Source: Akanthomyces muscarius (Eukaryota > Ascomycota > Sordariomycetes > Hypocreales > Cordycipitaceae). Taken from it: DNA of 64,000 nucleotides. Numbering within the stretch: position 1 is the stretch's first letter; every line of letters begins with the position of its first letter. The stretch covers positions 3,286,001-3,350,000 of the forward strand of contig NC_079242.1 in assembly GCF_028009165.1 (NCBI RefSeq), given 5' to 3'. The position numbers and the translations under genes are program-made. Of this stretch, positions 32,142-42,974 are shown piece by piece. The notes under the pieces were generated by a model. The model was not told the origin of the DNA, searched no databases, and was given only the letters and a program-made list of their open reading frames with translations.

Positions 32142-34100
32142 TTATAGATGCGGAAAGACATCTGCCCACTGTGGTGTCTGGTATGCACTCGCGGGGAGTT
32201 CCCGGATGCTTAGAAACGCCTCCATCACCACGTACATCCTGGCGAGGACGAAGCTGGAACCACAGAGCACCACCACAGCCGCAAGGGCCATGGTCCCCAG
32301 CAACGACTTTTCGCCGTCCATCCACTTTTCCCAGAAGCTGTTGAGCCGCGCCCATCTCGACACCGCAGAGTTCAGGACGACCCAGAATCCGCCGCAGCTG
32401 GCAATGTACGCGGCCGATGCTCTCCACAGCCACTTTTCCGTCGAGCTCGGGAAATGCTCGTTCCAGGCCGCGGCGTGAAAGGCGCCGTAAAACAGATTCG
32501 CCAGCCAAAGAATGATGCCGACGACCAGGCCGTCGACGTTGCGCAGCAAATCGTTGGATGGCCAGTTGGAGATGTGACGAGCCACGAGCTGCTCTGGCCT
32601 CAGGTGGATGCAAGAGATGTACGTCCCAGGAGATGATGTGCTTGGGACTTTGTGCGACAGTAGGACGCGCTCCGACAGAAGACATGGAGCTGATTGCAGA
32701 ACCTGGCCCATGAGCTGCCATCGCCTGTCGTCGGGGGCATTCTTTAGCTTCGTTGCTGAGTGGTAGATGACACGCGGTCTGCGCTCAAAGAAAGCTGTCC
32801 CTTCCTCTTTTTCTTTTAATTCGCGAAGAACTTGTAGACAGGATTGTGGTGCCGGTTGGATCCTGAATGCTGATGATCCTTCGATCTGGGTGGGCTTCGT
32901 CGCCAAAGCTATAGTTCCCGCGCCGTGAAGAACATCAGATCTGCTGAAAGCTCCCTGTATCGAAGTCATTAATGGCGAATTCATAGTGGGCACCCCGATT
33001 ACTGGTGCCGATGCATCACATTCATCGCTGGCAGTATCCATTCGGACACAGAGACTCTCCAGTTCTGGCGTTGTGGAATACTGTAATAGTTTTGCTAGTA
33101 GCGTTTTCACTGGTGTCTGAGACTTGATGACCTTTTCGGATATTTGCCCGCTCATTTCACTGCTGGAATACATGAAAGCCACAAGCGGTGCCATTTTTTC
33201 GTTGCGTAGGACAAAGGGTTCGGTCGGCAAGAGGGGCTTGTTCCACCAAAATACGTACATTCCGAACGCGCAGAGCCTACTTATAGTTAGAACCCAGAAT
33301 TTCTTGAGCGTTTGAATCTCTTACACATGAGCGACAGTGTTGATCTCGAGCAGGGTGACGGGCAGTCTTGCAGCAAGGCGGCCAATAACCTGCACAAGCA
33401 TCCACGTTGCTTGTATGATGACCGTCGCCTTGGCCAGATCATTCGCTTTGCTTTTGTCGTCAATTTCTTCTCGGTACACAGTGGGAAGCCAGCCATTCTC
33501 AGCGAGAAACAGCACTCCCCGGGCCGTCAGCGTCAGGCGCGTGGGCTTCGCTTTTTCGTCGACAGTGCCGCCATGGGCGGCGCTCTGCAATGGGGGGATC
33601 GCGTCACGCAAGCTGTCCAACTCGACAGAAAATCCTCCTGCGCAGGCAAAGAAGCTGTGCACCATGGTCCACTTTGGCCTATGCGAGCCAGCTTCTGCGC
33701 TGCCGCTGTTGGAGTCTGTCTTTGACGATGCGTCGGGCAGCTGATCAATGTGCTTCTGGAGCATGCGCGCCGAGCACCACTGCCGCCAAGCTACAAAGAC
33801 GACGAGCTCCGGTGCGTATATGCCGGCGAGGACCCATTTTGTGGTGAATAAAATCGTCGCCTTGAGACTGCCCCGGCGCTCTTGTGCAGGCACGTTGGGG
33901 TGCACCGCGGACCACACGCACAAGATCAGTGTCAAGAGACACGACAGAACCAGCGACAGAGTTCCACGACCATCCGGGTCTGATACGTACGAAACGTATT
34001 GATCCTTGTTTTGGTTCGCTGCGATGTTTGAGGCGTTGCGTCGGGATGTTGTCGCGTTGGTGCACTGCGTAAAGGCAAAGGCGAGCAAAAGCCAAAGCAT
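32142..34100 (-). CDS. Uncharacterised fungal multi-pass membrane protein
   Basis: Two exons, 34100-33325 and 33276-32142, 636 residues. The intron is only 48 bp (GTAAGA donor, TAG acceptor); splicing restores AHV-LCAFGMYVFWW-NKPL, a stretch typical of a widespread but unnamed fungal membrane-protein family. Order of parts: hydrophobic start MLWLLLAFAF (signal peptide or TM1), a short luminal loop, YVSDPDGRGTLSLVLSCLLTLILCVW (TM), a TM around KWVLAGIYAPELVVFVAW, a conserved HSFFACAGGF segment, DKSKANDLAKATVIIQATWMLVQ (TM), the junction TM, a long cytoplasmic loop (about 290-440), and three or four C-terminal TM segments. No catalytic motif is visible and I know no function. It is divergent from the PAQR gene with 535 bp between starts. 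Confidence 0.78.
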
Positions 34101-34635
34101 CGTCGGACGTCACTTTTTCGCCAAATGTGATCTCAATCGGAGTAGAAACCTCTGCGGCACATCGTACAAAGGTCGAACAGTGGGCAGCTGCAGCTTTTGA
34201 AGCCTTGCTGAGAGCCCTGTCCTCCGACCCCATTGGGAGCATGGGCGGCTACAGACTCTGTTGTCATGGCCTTCTTGGGCCGTGGTGTTGACAAGTTTAG
34301 AAATATCCTGCAGGTGTTTTCACACCCCTCCAGCCCAAACAGCCTGATTTCTCAATTCCGCTTCCAATGAAAATAGCAGCTTGTGATTTGCGCCGCAGGC
34401 CACCAACGGGCTGCCTATCAGCTGTGCGCATTTAGCCGCCCAGCCTCTCTCACACAGGCTGGAGTTGTCCCGCAGCTTACTAGCCGCCCGTGGCAGCTGC
34501 AAAATCCCTGCAACGCAGCTGGGGCAAGAGTTTCTCCTAATGAATGCAGACTAATGAGGGGTTTGAAACTGCCACCTCATTTTTTACTCCTTGCATATCA
34601 AGTGTCCTTTGCCGGCCCCAAGAATTGTTTCATTG
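34101..34635. promoter_or_regulatory. Divergent promoter region, membrane protein / PAQR gene
   Basis: 535 bp between two outward-pointing start codons. Nothing recognisable beyond CAGCTG-like words. Confidence 0.45.
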
Positions 34636-35823
34636 ATGGACGCCAGCGCCGAATCTGATCGCCTACTCGTCCAGACCGATAGCCAAAACAACGTCGAAGC
34701 AACCACCATGACCGCCAAGGCCCTCGGTTCTAGGAAAGCACGTCTTCTGACATGGAAAGAAATAGGTAGGCGCGCATTTACCCGACGCAAAGACTAAATT
34801 GCTAATGAAAATTTTGCTAGAGCCGTGGCAAAGGTGCGCACTACACAAGCCCTCGCTGAGGGGTTGCCTCAATGTTAACATGTGAATAGGGACAATGAGT
34901 TCATTCTCACTGGGTATCGGTCAGTATGCTAGCTGAATGTCAGCCAAGGCACAAACGGTTAACCCGAGCTTAGCCACGCATCATCTTCATTCAGTCGATC
35001 CATTAAAAGTATATTGGCGGTGCACAATGAAACAGGCATGTGTTCCGCGTAGAGGAGTGCCCAAGTATCTTGCCGACTGACCCTCGCTACAGCAAATATT
35101 TGGTCACATCTCATCGGCGCTGTGCAATTTCTCGTTGGACTTGTAAACTTCATTCGGTTGCGCTCCTTCGCCGGCGAGGCCGGCTCACGCTCCTCAGACA
35201 TCGTGGCCGTGAGTGTGTACTATCTTTGCGTTGTTGTTTGCTTCGTGCTGTCCACCATCTTCCACACCTTTGCCGATCACAGCGCCGACATGCATCGTTT
35301 TGGAAACGAACTCGATCATTTGGGCATTGTTCTTGTCATGTGGGGTACCGGAGTGTCTGGTGTGCATTTCGCCTTTTACTGCCAGCCGGGCCTTCAAATG
35401 CTGTACCACATCGCCCTCACGGCCACGGCAATCGGCTGTGGGGTCTTCACGATGCGCCCCAAGTTCCGACAGCCTACGTACCGCACGATGAGGTTTCTCA
35501 TGTACTGCTTCCTCGGATCTAGTCTCTTTGCGCCTGTCCTGCACGGCTGGTCAAGATTTGGTCTTGCGGCCCTGGACGACATGATGGGCCTCAAGTCGTT
35601 TCTTGGTCTCGCGTTGATTAACTTTTCTGGCGCTGCTTTGTATGCGGCTAGAATTCCAGAGAGATGGTTTCCCGGAACATTCGACTTGCTCGGCCAGAGC
35701 CATAACCTGATGCACATTCTCGTCTTCACGGGTGCATTGGTGAGGTTGAACGGGCTACTAGAGGTGATCGGCAGATGGCAGCAAGATACACTGGCAAATG
35801 GGCTCTGTAAAAGCATAAATTGA
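34636..35823 (+). CDS. PAQR/haemolysin III family membrane protein (Izh/AdipoR-like)
   Basis: Five exons: 34636-34765, 34821-34833 (13 nt), 34890-34919 (30 nt), 34974-35035, 35093-35823, giving 321 residues. Splicing rebuilds the family N-terminus [22 protein letters not shown] and VHNET-ANIWSHLIGA, which confirms both tiny exons. The fourth intron begins GCATGT rather than GT and ends CTACAG with a CTGAC branch, a GC-AG intron. Seven TM segments follow, with the zinc-site elements STIFHTFADHS near TM2 and SHNLMHILV in TM7 (three conserved His). Fungal relatives (Izh1-4) influence sterol and zinc homeostasis, and human AdipoR is a ceramidase; the activity of this protein is not known from sequence. 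Haemolysin III is only the family name; no toxin role is implied. Confidence 0.88.
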
Positions 35824-37581
35824 GAAATGGAACTGGAATATGCATCTGGTTAATCAAAGCTCTTGTTATTTAAAACTCATAGGCCTCTTAAAACTCGCGT
35901 TTTCGATTTCTTTACTTTGTGTGCATTGCTGGCCCGAATTCCTTCATTGCAGCTCGTCACCAGACAAGGGTTCAACGTTCGATTTCGTTGATGCCCCGTA
36001 CAGAAGCTCCCACTTTTACATTTTCTCTGACCCGTTCCATTGATGTACGGTTTTGCGTTCGGGAATTGCTTCAAGCGCTCAATCGTTGAGTCTGTCAGAC
36101 ACAGTATAGTCTAAGAAGTAGCAGCATTATCCAGAGGTGTACTCCTCGTTCACTGCAATAGCTTACCTGTCGCTAGTAATCAAAGCAGTGCATGGTGTGA
36201 CCCTGGTCATGATGTGCAGGTCGGCCAGTGTCCAGGATGATCCCACCATTATGCTTGCGGTTATTTGGGTGAGCCTCGGCATGTCCAGTGCTGCTCGTCT
36301 TGGAAGTTTCGATGATATGGTGTAAATGCTATGAAACATGGAAATACCCAGCTTATACGTGTCTTGCGTCTTCTTGTCTGCTGTCAAGTATCCGCCGTCC
36401 GGCGTCAATAGACCATCTTACCATAGCCATTCGAACTGGTGATCAAGGCTTGTATAATTGTGGTGTTCCGAGAAGTCGGCAGTCCGTGAGCTCAAGTCGA
36501 GATTGCGCAGCGAGACAGTAAATGTTTCCAGAGTAGGCGGGAATTTCCTGAATTGGAATTGACCCAATGAACATGAAGGTGAAGTACCGCATAACCAGAG
36601 CAACGGCAACTACGAAGAGTACAGTGCAGGCACTCTGCCGCTAGCTTTTGGACTCGCCTCGCAGGCTCATGGTAGCTCGAAGTAGTATCAAAGTAATGAG
36701 CCTTGAGGAGAAATCCGTCGTGGCGAAATCGATCTTTCAGGGACAATTATTCGTAGTGCAGCAGGCTGGTGGGCGTGTCGCAGGTGGTGGAATGTCTGCA
36801 ACGCAGGCAGAAATCCAACCAGCCTTCGGTCAGCCATTTGTGTGGACGAGCCTCGCGATAACTCCATTGGCATTGTTTCGATATGCTTAGCCTACAATGA
36901 CGCAAAGGCCTCGGAGAATCAATCTTGAATGCGTCAATTTTACGAGGCCGACAGCATTCATGGAGTGCCTTCGCTTCTGTTGACGCTAGAGCAGAACGAA
37001 ATAGCAACCGTGCTACCAGTATAAGACAATTAAAAGATCTAGAAGCTAGTTGGGGTCCGCTGTAGATATCACGATGGAGATGTGGCAATGTATGATAATG
37101 TCCCTGCTACTAAGTATCTTACATACGTGTGTTTGCTGTAAACTGTTACAGTCTTTATCCATAGTTGCGACGGATTTGTTCTGTCTCCCAAATCTAGCCG
37201 CCACTTTCAGCCCGTTCATTGTACATTGGCAGAAGCTTTAACATAGGGCTGCACCACTCCGCTGCGGGCCGGGCCCTCATTAGCTCACTGCCTGTTGATA
37301 ATTTTAGACGGCTGACAGGTGGCACGCCAGGCTTGTTTTAGGTGGTCGGTTTACCCGCCAAGTCCTAGTAATCAGCAACCTCAAGAGGAGCTTGCAGGGG
37401 TAGAGGCTGATCTGGGCTGACTAGCAGCAAGGTCCAGCTCGGTCTAGGCCTTTGAGCGTCGTCGCAATTTCGAATGGGGGTTGCGCTGCTCTTTTCTTAA
37501 AATCATCTGCAGCTCAGCTGCGCGAGAGAAGAAAACTGCAGGATGCAATCGGCATCGCCAGCCTGATCTGATACTGGAAGG
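35824..37581. other. Intergenic region with coding-like remnants
   Basis: 1.76 kb, comparatively AT-rich. I could not assemble a gene. Minus-strand pieces between about 36160 and 37090 look weakly coding: a frame with FPPTLETFTVSLRNLDLS near 36540-36490, and one ending just before a good GTAAGC donor at about 36170. They do not join into one frame. The stretch 37240-37560 is the CorA-like gene leader or promoter. Confidence 0.4.
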
Positions 37582-40413
37582 ATGGGTGGCGCGCAAGATA
37601 CCACAGACGACGGATACGCTCTAGCGTGGCCTCGGTCTATGCGCTGGAACCCAAGCTACAGCGTCCCCAGAAACTCCTTGGAGCGGCCGCTTTCTGCGAG
37701 GCTCGCGTCAAGAAACGAAACGAAGCCAGTGCCTTCTGACGCTGCCACTGCTTCCTTAGGCTCCATCAGTCACCAAAATACCCTCGTTCAAGACAATGGC
37801 AAAGCAAGCTCCGAGAACGAGAAGAAATCGCCAAAAGCCGAGGACTCTGAGCAACCAGAAGACTTGGGGAATCTGTCGCATTGGTTGGAAACCCTGTCAG
37901 AGCTCTACATGAACAATCTGGATAACCGCGCCAGATGGGATCCACGCTGGCTGAACGTCACACATCGCGAGCGCTATGGCGGTTTGTCGTCATCAGCAAT
38001 CACTGTCATCGACTACATTTCTGGTCAGCCTGATAGCACTGTGACGGCAGCAACGACGAAACAACACATGGCATCACTGCTACAGGATCGACCAAAATCA
38101 TGCGACCTGCGAGTGGTCCTGATCACCGACCTGAGCCGCTTCACGATGGGTGCAGTTGGACAAATGTACAACATAGATCCCGAGTTTTGGTTTGAGCATC
38201 TAGCGAATTCGGGATACGCTGCAAGCGATAGCCAGCTCAAACTCAACAACGCTATCTGGATGAACTGGAGCGAGGAAGAAACGCGCTTTCGACACCGTCC
38301 TTTGCCGGGAACTGGCCAACGCACAGAGTGGAATATCCCACGGCGCGTAAAGTCAAGATCCTGGGTACATGTCAAATGGGCGAGACTGGGTCTCATGCAT
38401 TACTTGGGCAAGAAGGGATTCAACGAGGCAGAAATTGAGGTGAGGCTGAGCGACGGGCGGTGGCTTGTAGAGCGAGACGTTGTCCTGGACAAATGGGGAC
38501 GGTACATGACGACACAGAAACTGGCCAAAGCCAAGGTCCTCGCCGAGGCGAAACAAAAGAAGAAGCAGAAGGAGCACAAAGGACACTACCCGCCAGTGCC
38601 AGGCCCGTCATCGGATGCAAATTTGACGCCATCAAAGGTGAAAGCTAGCAATGTCTATCGTCCATACAGTACTTTTGAGGGCCTTCCCAAGAACCTCAAC
38701 TCTTGGTACAACAGAGACTTGCGTGTTCTAGCGCCGGAGGGCTTCAGTCATTGGACGGGCTCCGATGAAGCTGGAGAGAGAATCGGTGAGTCTTGTCCCT
38801 TCCCCTGCGCAAGCTTGAGAACTAACAAGCCACTCTCCCGTGTAGTCGTTCTTGTCTTTGACCCGACGCGGAAAATGAAGAACCTCCGCACACAGGAACA
38901 TACCCCATCTTTGACTTTTATGCCCAGGGCCATTGAGATTGAAAGCTACTCGGAAGAGGAACTCTGGCGCAGTGCCGGTCCCGAAGAGACATATCTGGAC
39001 CCCCCTCCACCACCCATCACAAACAAGCAAATCAAGGCCGAAAAGAAGGAAGCCACCAAGCAGAACCTCAAGAAAAAACGCGACACTCTGAGAAGCCGTT
39101 TTCGCAAAACCAAGGGTGGATTGGACCACACTGACCATGAGGAGTCTGCGGGGCAAGACCATAGTGATTCCGAATCCTCATACACAAGCGACGACGACTA
39201 TGACCAGGAGTACGAAGAGGAGCTGCGGGAGGAATACGCAAACCCAAAGCCGTATTCCCGTGATCGTGCCTTTGCCAGAAAATATAGTCTATCAACGCAG
39301 GAGCTGGTTCTGCGCCGCCTGAGCACGCTGTCGCCGGCCGATGTAGCCAAGGATGGCGACGCTTTGATATCCTCTCTGCTCAACAGCATCGTGCTCGACG
39401 ACTTTTGGCAGCTGCTGGCGGAGATGCGCGCAGAGCTTGACCACCTCGACGGCGACTTTAGCGGTGCTCTTTTCTCGCAGCTAGTAGAGTCGTTTGGCAA
39501 CTCTGTTCGCCAGAACCTGTCCTGGATGCGATGCAGCCTACAGGAGCTCAACGAATGGGCCATGCACCTGCATCTCTCTATCAAAGCGACACCGATGGAC
39601 CCGATCATCGCGGAGGAAGTTGAGATGCTCATCAAGGACGTACAAGCGCTGCAGCTTCGCGCAGAGTCGACCCTCACAATGCTAGCATCATCCATGGGCC
39701 TCTCGCAGTCGTCCCTTGTCATCGACCAGACCTCGGGCATCAACAAGCTCACCGAGCTAGCCTTCTTCTTCGTCCCACTTTCCTTCATCACCTCTGTATT
39801 CTCCATGCAGGTCAAGGAGCTGACCTCGGCGCCACCGCATATATGGACATGGGGCCTCGCTCTCAGCCTCGTGTTTCTGACCACATATTTGATCCGCATC
39901 ATGCTTCGTTCGCCGTCTGTGCGCATCGGTATCCTACACTGCCGTGCCACCATCATCAACCGCTTCTCGTCGGCCAAGTCGGGCTCCGCCGAGCGACGCC
40001 TCAACACGGTCGGCAACCGCGCCGTGGCCAAGTTTATCTTCTTCTTTCTGTGCGTCGTGGTTACGGCCGTGGTCGCCGTCATTGTCGCTTCTCTCTGCTT
40101 CCTTCTCGTGTACCTGGGCTTATGGGTCGGTGCGGCAGGAACTGCCCTGTATTTCATCATCACGAGGTGGCCAGACCCGGCTGTGCTGGCGCCCTGCTTC
40201 ATCGCATTGCCCCTTGCGGTGGCTGGCCAGTGGGTGGCTTGGATGTGGGCCGATGAACTAGCCGATTGGATAACGGACAAAACGGAGAAGATCCTCCTCG
40301 CCATATTATCAAAGCTTCCAGAGAAATGGAGGTTGGATAGTGTCGACGATGATGATTTATCGCGGGAGGGCGTCAACACATATACCAGGCAAGGACTGCT
40401 ATTGGCGACCTAG
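37582..40413 (+). CDS. CorA-like membrane protein, large fungal type
   Basis: Two exons, 37582-38785 and 38846-40413, 923 residues. The 60-bp intron has a perfect GTGAGT donor, an ACTAAC branch and a GTAG acceptor, but is also open in frame, so unspliced RNA would give 943 residues. The long soluble N-terminal domain (about 1-640) holds a Lys-rich stretch (KQKKKQKEHK, about 330) and an acidic region (about 530-550). A helical stalk follows (about 600-700), then a CorA-type hydrophobic pair starting with TELAFFFVPLSFITSVFSMQV near 702-722, and two to three more TM segments toward the C-terminus. Mg2+ channels of this family end TM1 with GMN; here the position reads SMQ, so Mg2+ transport cannot be assumed. 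It converges on the NAD(P)-binding gene. Start is the first ATG of the frame. Confidence 0.85.
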   Translation: MGGAQDTTDDGYALAWPRSMRWNPSYSVPRNSLERPLSARLASRNETKPVPSDAATASLGSISHQNTLVQDNGKASSENEKKSPKAEDSEQPEDLGNLSHWLETLSELYMNNLDNRARWDPRWLNVTHRERYGGLSSSAITVIDYISGQPDSTVTAATTKQHMASLLQDRPKSCDLRVVLITDLSRFTMGAVGQMYNIDPEFWFEHLANSGYAASDSQLKLNNAIWMNWSEEETRFRHRPLPGTGQRTEWNIPRRVKSRSWVHVKWARLGLMHYLGKKGFNEAEIEVRLSDGRWLVERDVVLDKWGRYMTTQKLAKAKVLAEAKQKKKQKEHKGHYPPVPGPSSDANLTPSKVKASNVYRPYSTFEGLPKNLNSWYNRDLRVLAPEGFSHWTGSDEAGERIGESCPFPCASLRTNKPLSRVVVLVFDPTRKMKNLRTQEHTPSLTFMPRAIEIESYSEEELWRSAGPEETYLDPPPPPITNKQIKAEKKEATKQNLKKKRDTLRSRFRKTKGGLDHTDHEESAGQDHSDSESSYTSDDDYDQEYEEELREEYANPKPYSRDRAFARKYSLSTQELVLRRLSTLSPADVAKDGDALISSLLNSIVLDDFWQLLAEMRAELDHLDGDFSGALFSQLVESFGNSVRQNLSWMRCSLQELNEWAMHLHLSIKATPMDPIIAEEVEMLIKDVQALQLRAESTLTMLASSMGLSQSSLVIDQTSGINKLTELAFFFVPLSFITSVFSMQVKELTSAPPHIWTWGLALSLVFLTTYLIRIMLRSPSVRIGILHCRATIINRFSSAKSGSAERRLNTVGNRAVAKFIFFFLCVVVTAVVAVIVASLCFLLVYLGLWVGAAGTALYFIITRWPDPAVLAPCFIALPLAVAGQWVAWMWADELADWITDKTEKILLAILSKLPEKWRLDSVDDDDLSREGVNTYTRQGLLLAT

Positions 40414-40601
40414 TCGTTCTGGCTATTGTGGATTCATCAAGAATTGCCTCTTAATTCGCAACTTACCAGATGTAATGTATATGATAGAACAAATTGTTCT
40501 CATAATGTATCATCTGTAGTGAGGTAAACGATGTGAGACCCTGCTAGAAAACAAGGAAGAATAGGGCTTTTTTACTTCTGAGCATCAAACTACATCCCGA
40601 A

Positions 40602-41282
40602 TCACTCTTTCACTACAACTGACTCCCGGACAAAGAGCCCTTCAGTCGCAAGCTTGACCAGAAATCTTGCCACAGCTGGCAGCGTCACGCTATCACTCAT
40701 GCGCATGCCCTTCCCGTCGCTGCCCAGTGTTCTCACGTCCCCCTTGCCGATGTCCTCCTTGTCGAAATCCAATCTTACCGGTCTCACCAACGTCCAGTCC
40801 ATCTTTGTTCTGCGAATCTCCTGGTCGAGAATGTTGTAGTCTTCAAGAGCGTGCTTGACGTTGGTCCACCCCAAAAAGGCCTTACTGAGCAGCGGCAGGT
40901 TCGCCCAGGAATCTCCCGCGCCCGCAGTCGACATGACGACGATTCTTGTGACGCCTGCCTGCGCCAGTACCTCACAGGCATTGGCGCACGAGTCCGCCAG
41001 GAAGCGAGGAGGCGACACTTGCGCCGCGAACGGGCTATCGGACGTGCGCACCGTGTTCAACGTAAAGATGGCCGCGGATGGAGGCGTGTTTGGCACAGCG
41101 GACAAGGCGGCGTGGATGTCAGACCGCGAGAGTGGCGAGCCGGTGATAATTGTGAGACCGGGACGAGCAGCGACGCTCTTGGCAGAGCGGACGAGGGCTA
41201 CTGCTGTGTGGCCTTCGGAGAGTAGCTCAGACACGACTTTTTGGCCGGTGCGGCCACTGGCGCCAAGTAGTACGAAATGCAT
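40602..41282 (-). CDS. NAD(P)-binding Rossmann protein (NmrA/atypical SDR-like)
   Basis: Intronless, 226 residues. The N-terminus MHFVLLGASGRTGQ carries the GxxGxxG dinucleotide-binding motif (residues 7-13) of NAD(P)H-binding atypical short-chain dehydrogenases. ITRIVVMSTAGAGDS-like strand 5 is present (about residues 112-125), and WTLVRPVRL follows near 160-170, the usual substrate-side strand. The family includes biliverdin-reductase-B-like reductases and redox sensors. Substrate unknown. The protein is short for NmrA itself (about 350) but normal for this subgroup. It lies 188 bp from the stop codon of the convergent CorA-like gene. Confidence 0.87.
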   Translation of the reverse strand: MHFVLLGASGRTGQKVVSELLSEGHTAVALVRSAKSVAARPGLTIITGSPLSRSDIHAALSAVPNTPPSAAIFTLNTVRTSDSPFAAQVSPPRFLADSCANACEVLAQAGVTRIVVMSTAGAGDSWANLPLLSKAFLGWTNVKHALEDYNILDQEIRRTKMDWTLVRPVRLDFDKEDIGKGDVRTLGSDGKGMRMSDSVTLPAVARFLVKLATEGLFVRESVVVKE

Positions 41283-41722
41283 GACTTTGTAAGTAAGGAT
41301 TACTTTTCTGGTTGGTGTATCTGTCTGGTCAAAGATAGTGACTGTAGCTTCTAATCTACAGAAACAACTGTACTTCTTGGTTTCCTTTATACTTCGAGAC
41401 TCGTAGATCTGATATACTCATTTTAGTAAGTTGCCCAAAGTAGAGTCGAGATTCGCGGTTGCTGATTGGCTGCTTCGGTCCTCATACTGCAATCGGAATT
41501 GGTTTGTAATCTAGCAAAGACGTGCCAGCTTCGTTTTTCTTCTAACGTAACTACAAAGCGCCACCGGCCTTCCCCTGGTCGCCGAGCTAGTACTTCAACG
41601 CTGGGCAGGACCGTGGCGGGACCGAGAAGATTGCGAGTCTCCCGGCTAAGAGGAGTTTCCACCATTTTTATTATATTCATTAACATACATTAGATGTCTC
41701 CGTTGAGTTTCCGTTTCGAGGG
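41283..41722. other. Intergenic region upstream of NAD(P)-binding gene
   Basis: 440 bp between the start of one minus-strand gene and the stop of the next. Short open frames only. Confidence 0.4.
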
Positions 41723-42974
41723 TTAGCTCATTCGGTAATCTTTGACTCGCTGGCCCACAACGTTGGCGAGGCTCTGCAGTTTATCGTTCTCGGCCACAAG
41801 TTGGAGACGACTCTCTGGTGAAGAGTCCAGTGTGCCTATTAGCACAATTTGCATAATATGGTAGAATAAGCGCTGAAAAGACGCTGAAATGGGCTCAAGA
41901 TCATGTTCCCCCGTTCCTGGCTGAGCCAGATCGAGATTAATCCGCCAGGATTCTAGCGAATGCAACAGAGCTGATCTTTTGGGCTCTAATTGAAGAGCAT
42001 TTCCTATTGTCTGCACATGTGAGACCTCGTCGAGGAATTTCAGTACAGATTCAGATATTTTGGTCAGGTCTCTCCGCGTATCTGGGACTATTGTGCGATG
42101 GTCGGGGGACTCGGCAGGTGTCGCCGGAGCACCAGCCTTGGGGGCGTCTGCAAAGTTGCAGGGCGCAGCAAATAGTTTGACTATGAAGACATCCAGCATG
42201 GGTAATTGATCTCGACATGCCGGGAGCAATTTCCTATTGCCATCCAGGGTCGGTCTCGCCCGGGATTCATGCATGATCATGAGTCCGCGGATTATATGCT
42301 GCGCCATGGCGTCGTAATTTCCCAGCAGCTGCTCGATGCTGATGAATATTTGACAGCATAGCAACGCCGACTTCAGCTTATTGGAGTTTTGAAAGGACAT
42401 CTCGGATACCAATCCGCCTAGGGCCAAATTATACTGCTTCAGGCCGTAGCCGTAGCTGGGTGCCTGCTGCGTAATCGCCGTTTTCCCGTCGCCTGTCGCA
42501 TCGAGGTCTTCTCGCAGCGCTCTGAGAGACGTTATTGCGTGCTGGATTACCGGGTCAGTCCGGCTGGCTTCTAGCAGCTGCTTGGCTTCTTCGCCACATC
42601 CCAACTTGACATCCAGCATGGTCTTGATTGAGAAGCAGCGATTGAGCCGCTCAATATCTTGCGGAGCAATCTCAGGCAGCCCAGCGTGGACCAGAGGCAG
42701 GGCAGTCTCTGATTCGGTTTTTGGTAACTGATTGGGAGCGAATCTAAAGATGGATTCGTAACCGTCGCAAGTCCGGCCGGTGCTGACGCATTTCTTACAG
42801 TACGGCTTTCCCTCATCACACTTTATCTTTCTAATTCTGTAAATTGATAAGCACAGTCGCACTTCGCGGAGACGGGACGTTGGGGATTCACCTGCACGTT
42901 TTGCAGCCTGTCTTCACCTTGGTTTTGCTCTTGAGAATACGCTTATGCTGCGGTGCATCCACATTTCCCGCCAT
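41723..42974 (-). CDS. Zn2Cys6 fungal transcription factor
   Basis: Two exons, 42974-42892 and 42836-41723, 398 residues. The 55-bp intron (GTGAAT donor, ACAG acceptor) splits the zinc cluster, and splicing gives C24-x2-C27-x6-C34-x6-C41-x2-C44-x6-C51 with the basic RIRKIK between Cys 27 and 34, a complete binuclear cluster. An intron inside the cluster is common in this class. The remainder (about 60-398) is the helical Fungal_trans_2-type regulatory region with CCQIFISIEQLLGNYDAMAQHI, typical of short fungal regulators with an N-terminal cluster. It is expected to be nuclear and to bind CGG half sites. It is divergent from a glutathione S-transferase with 459 bp between starts, so it may regulate that gene; this is an inference from arrangement. 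Confidence 0.92.
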
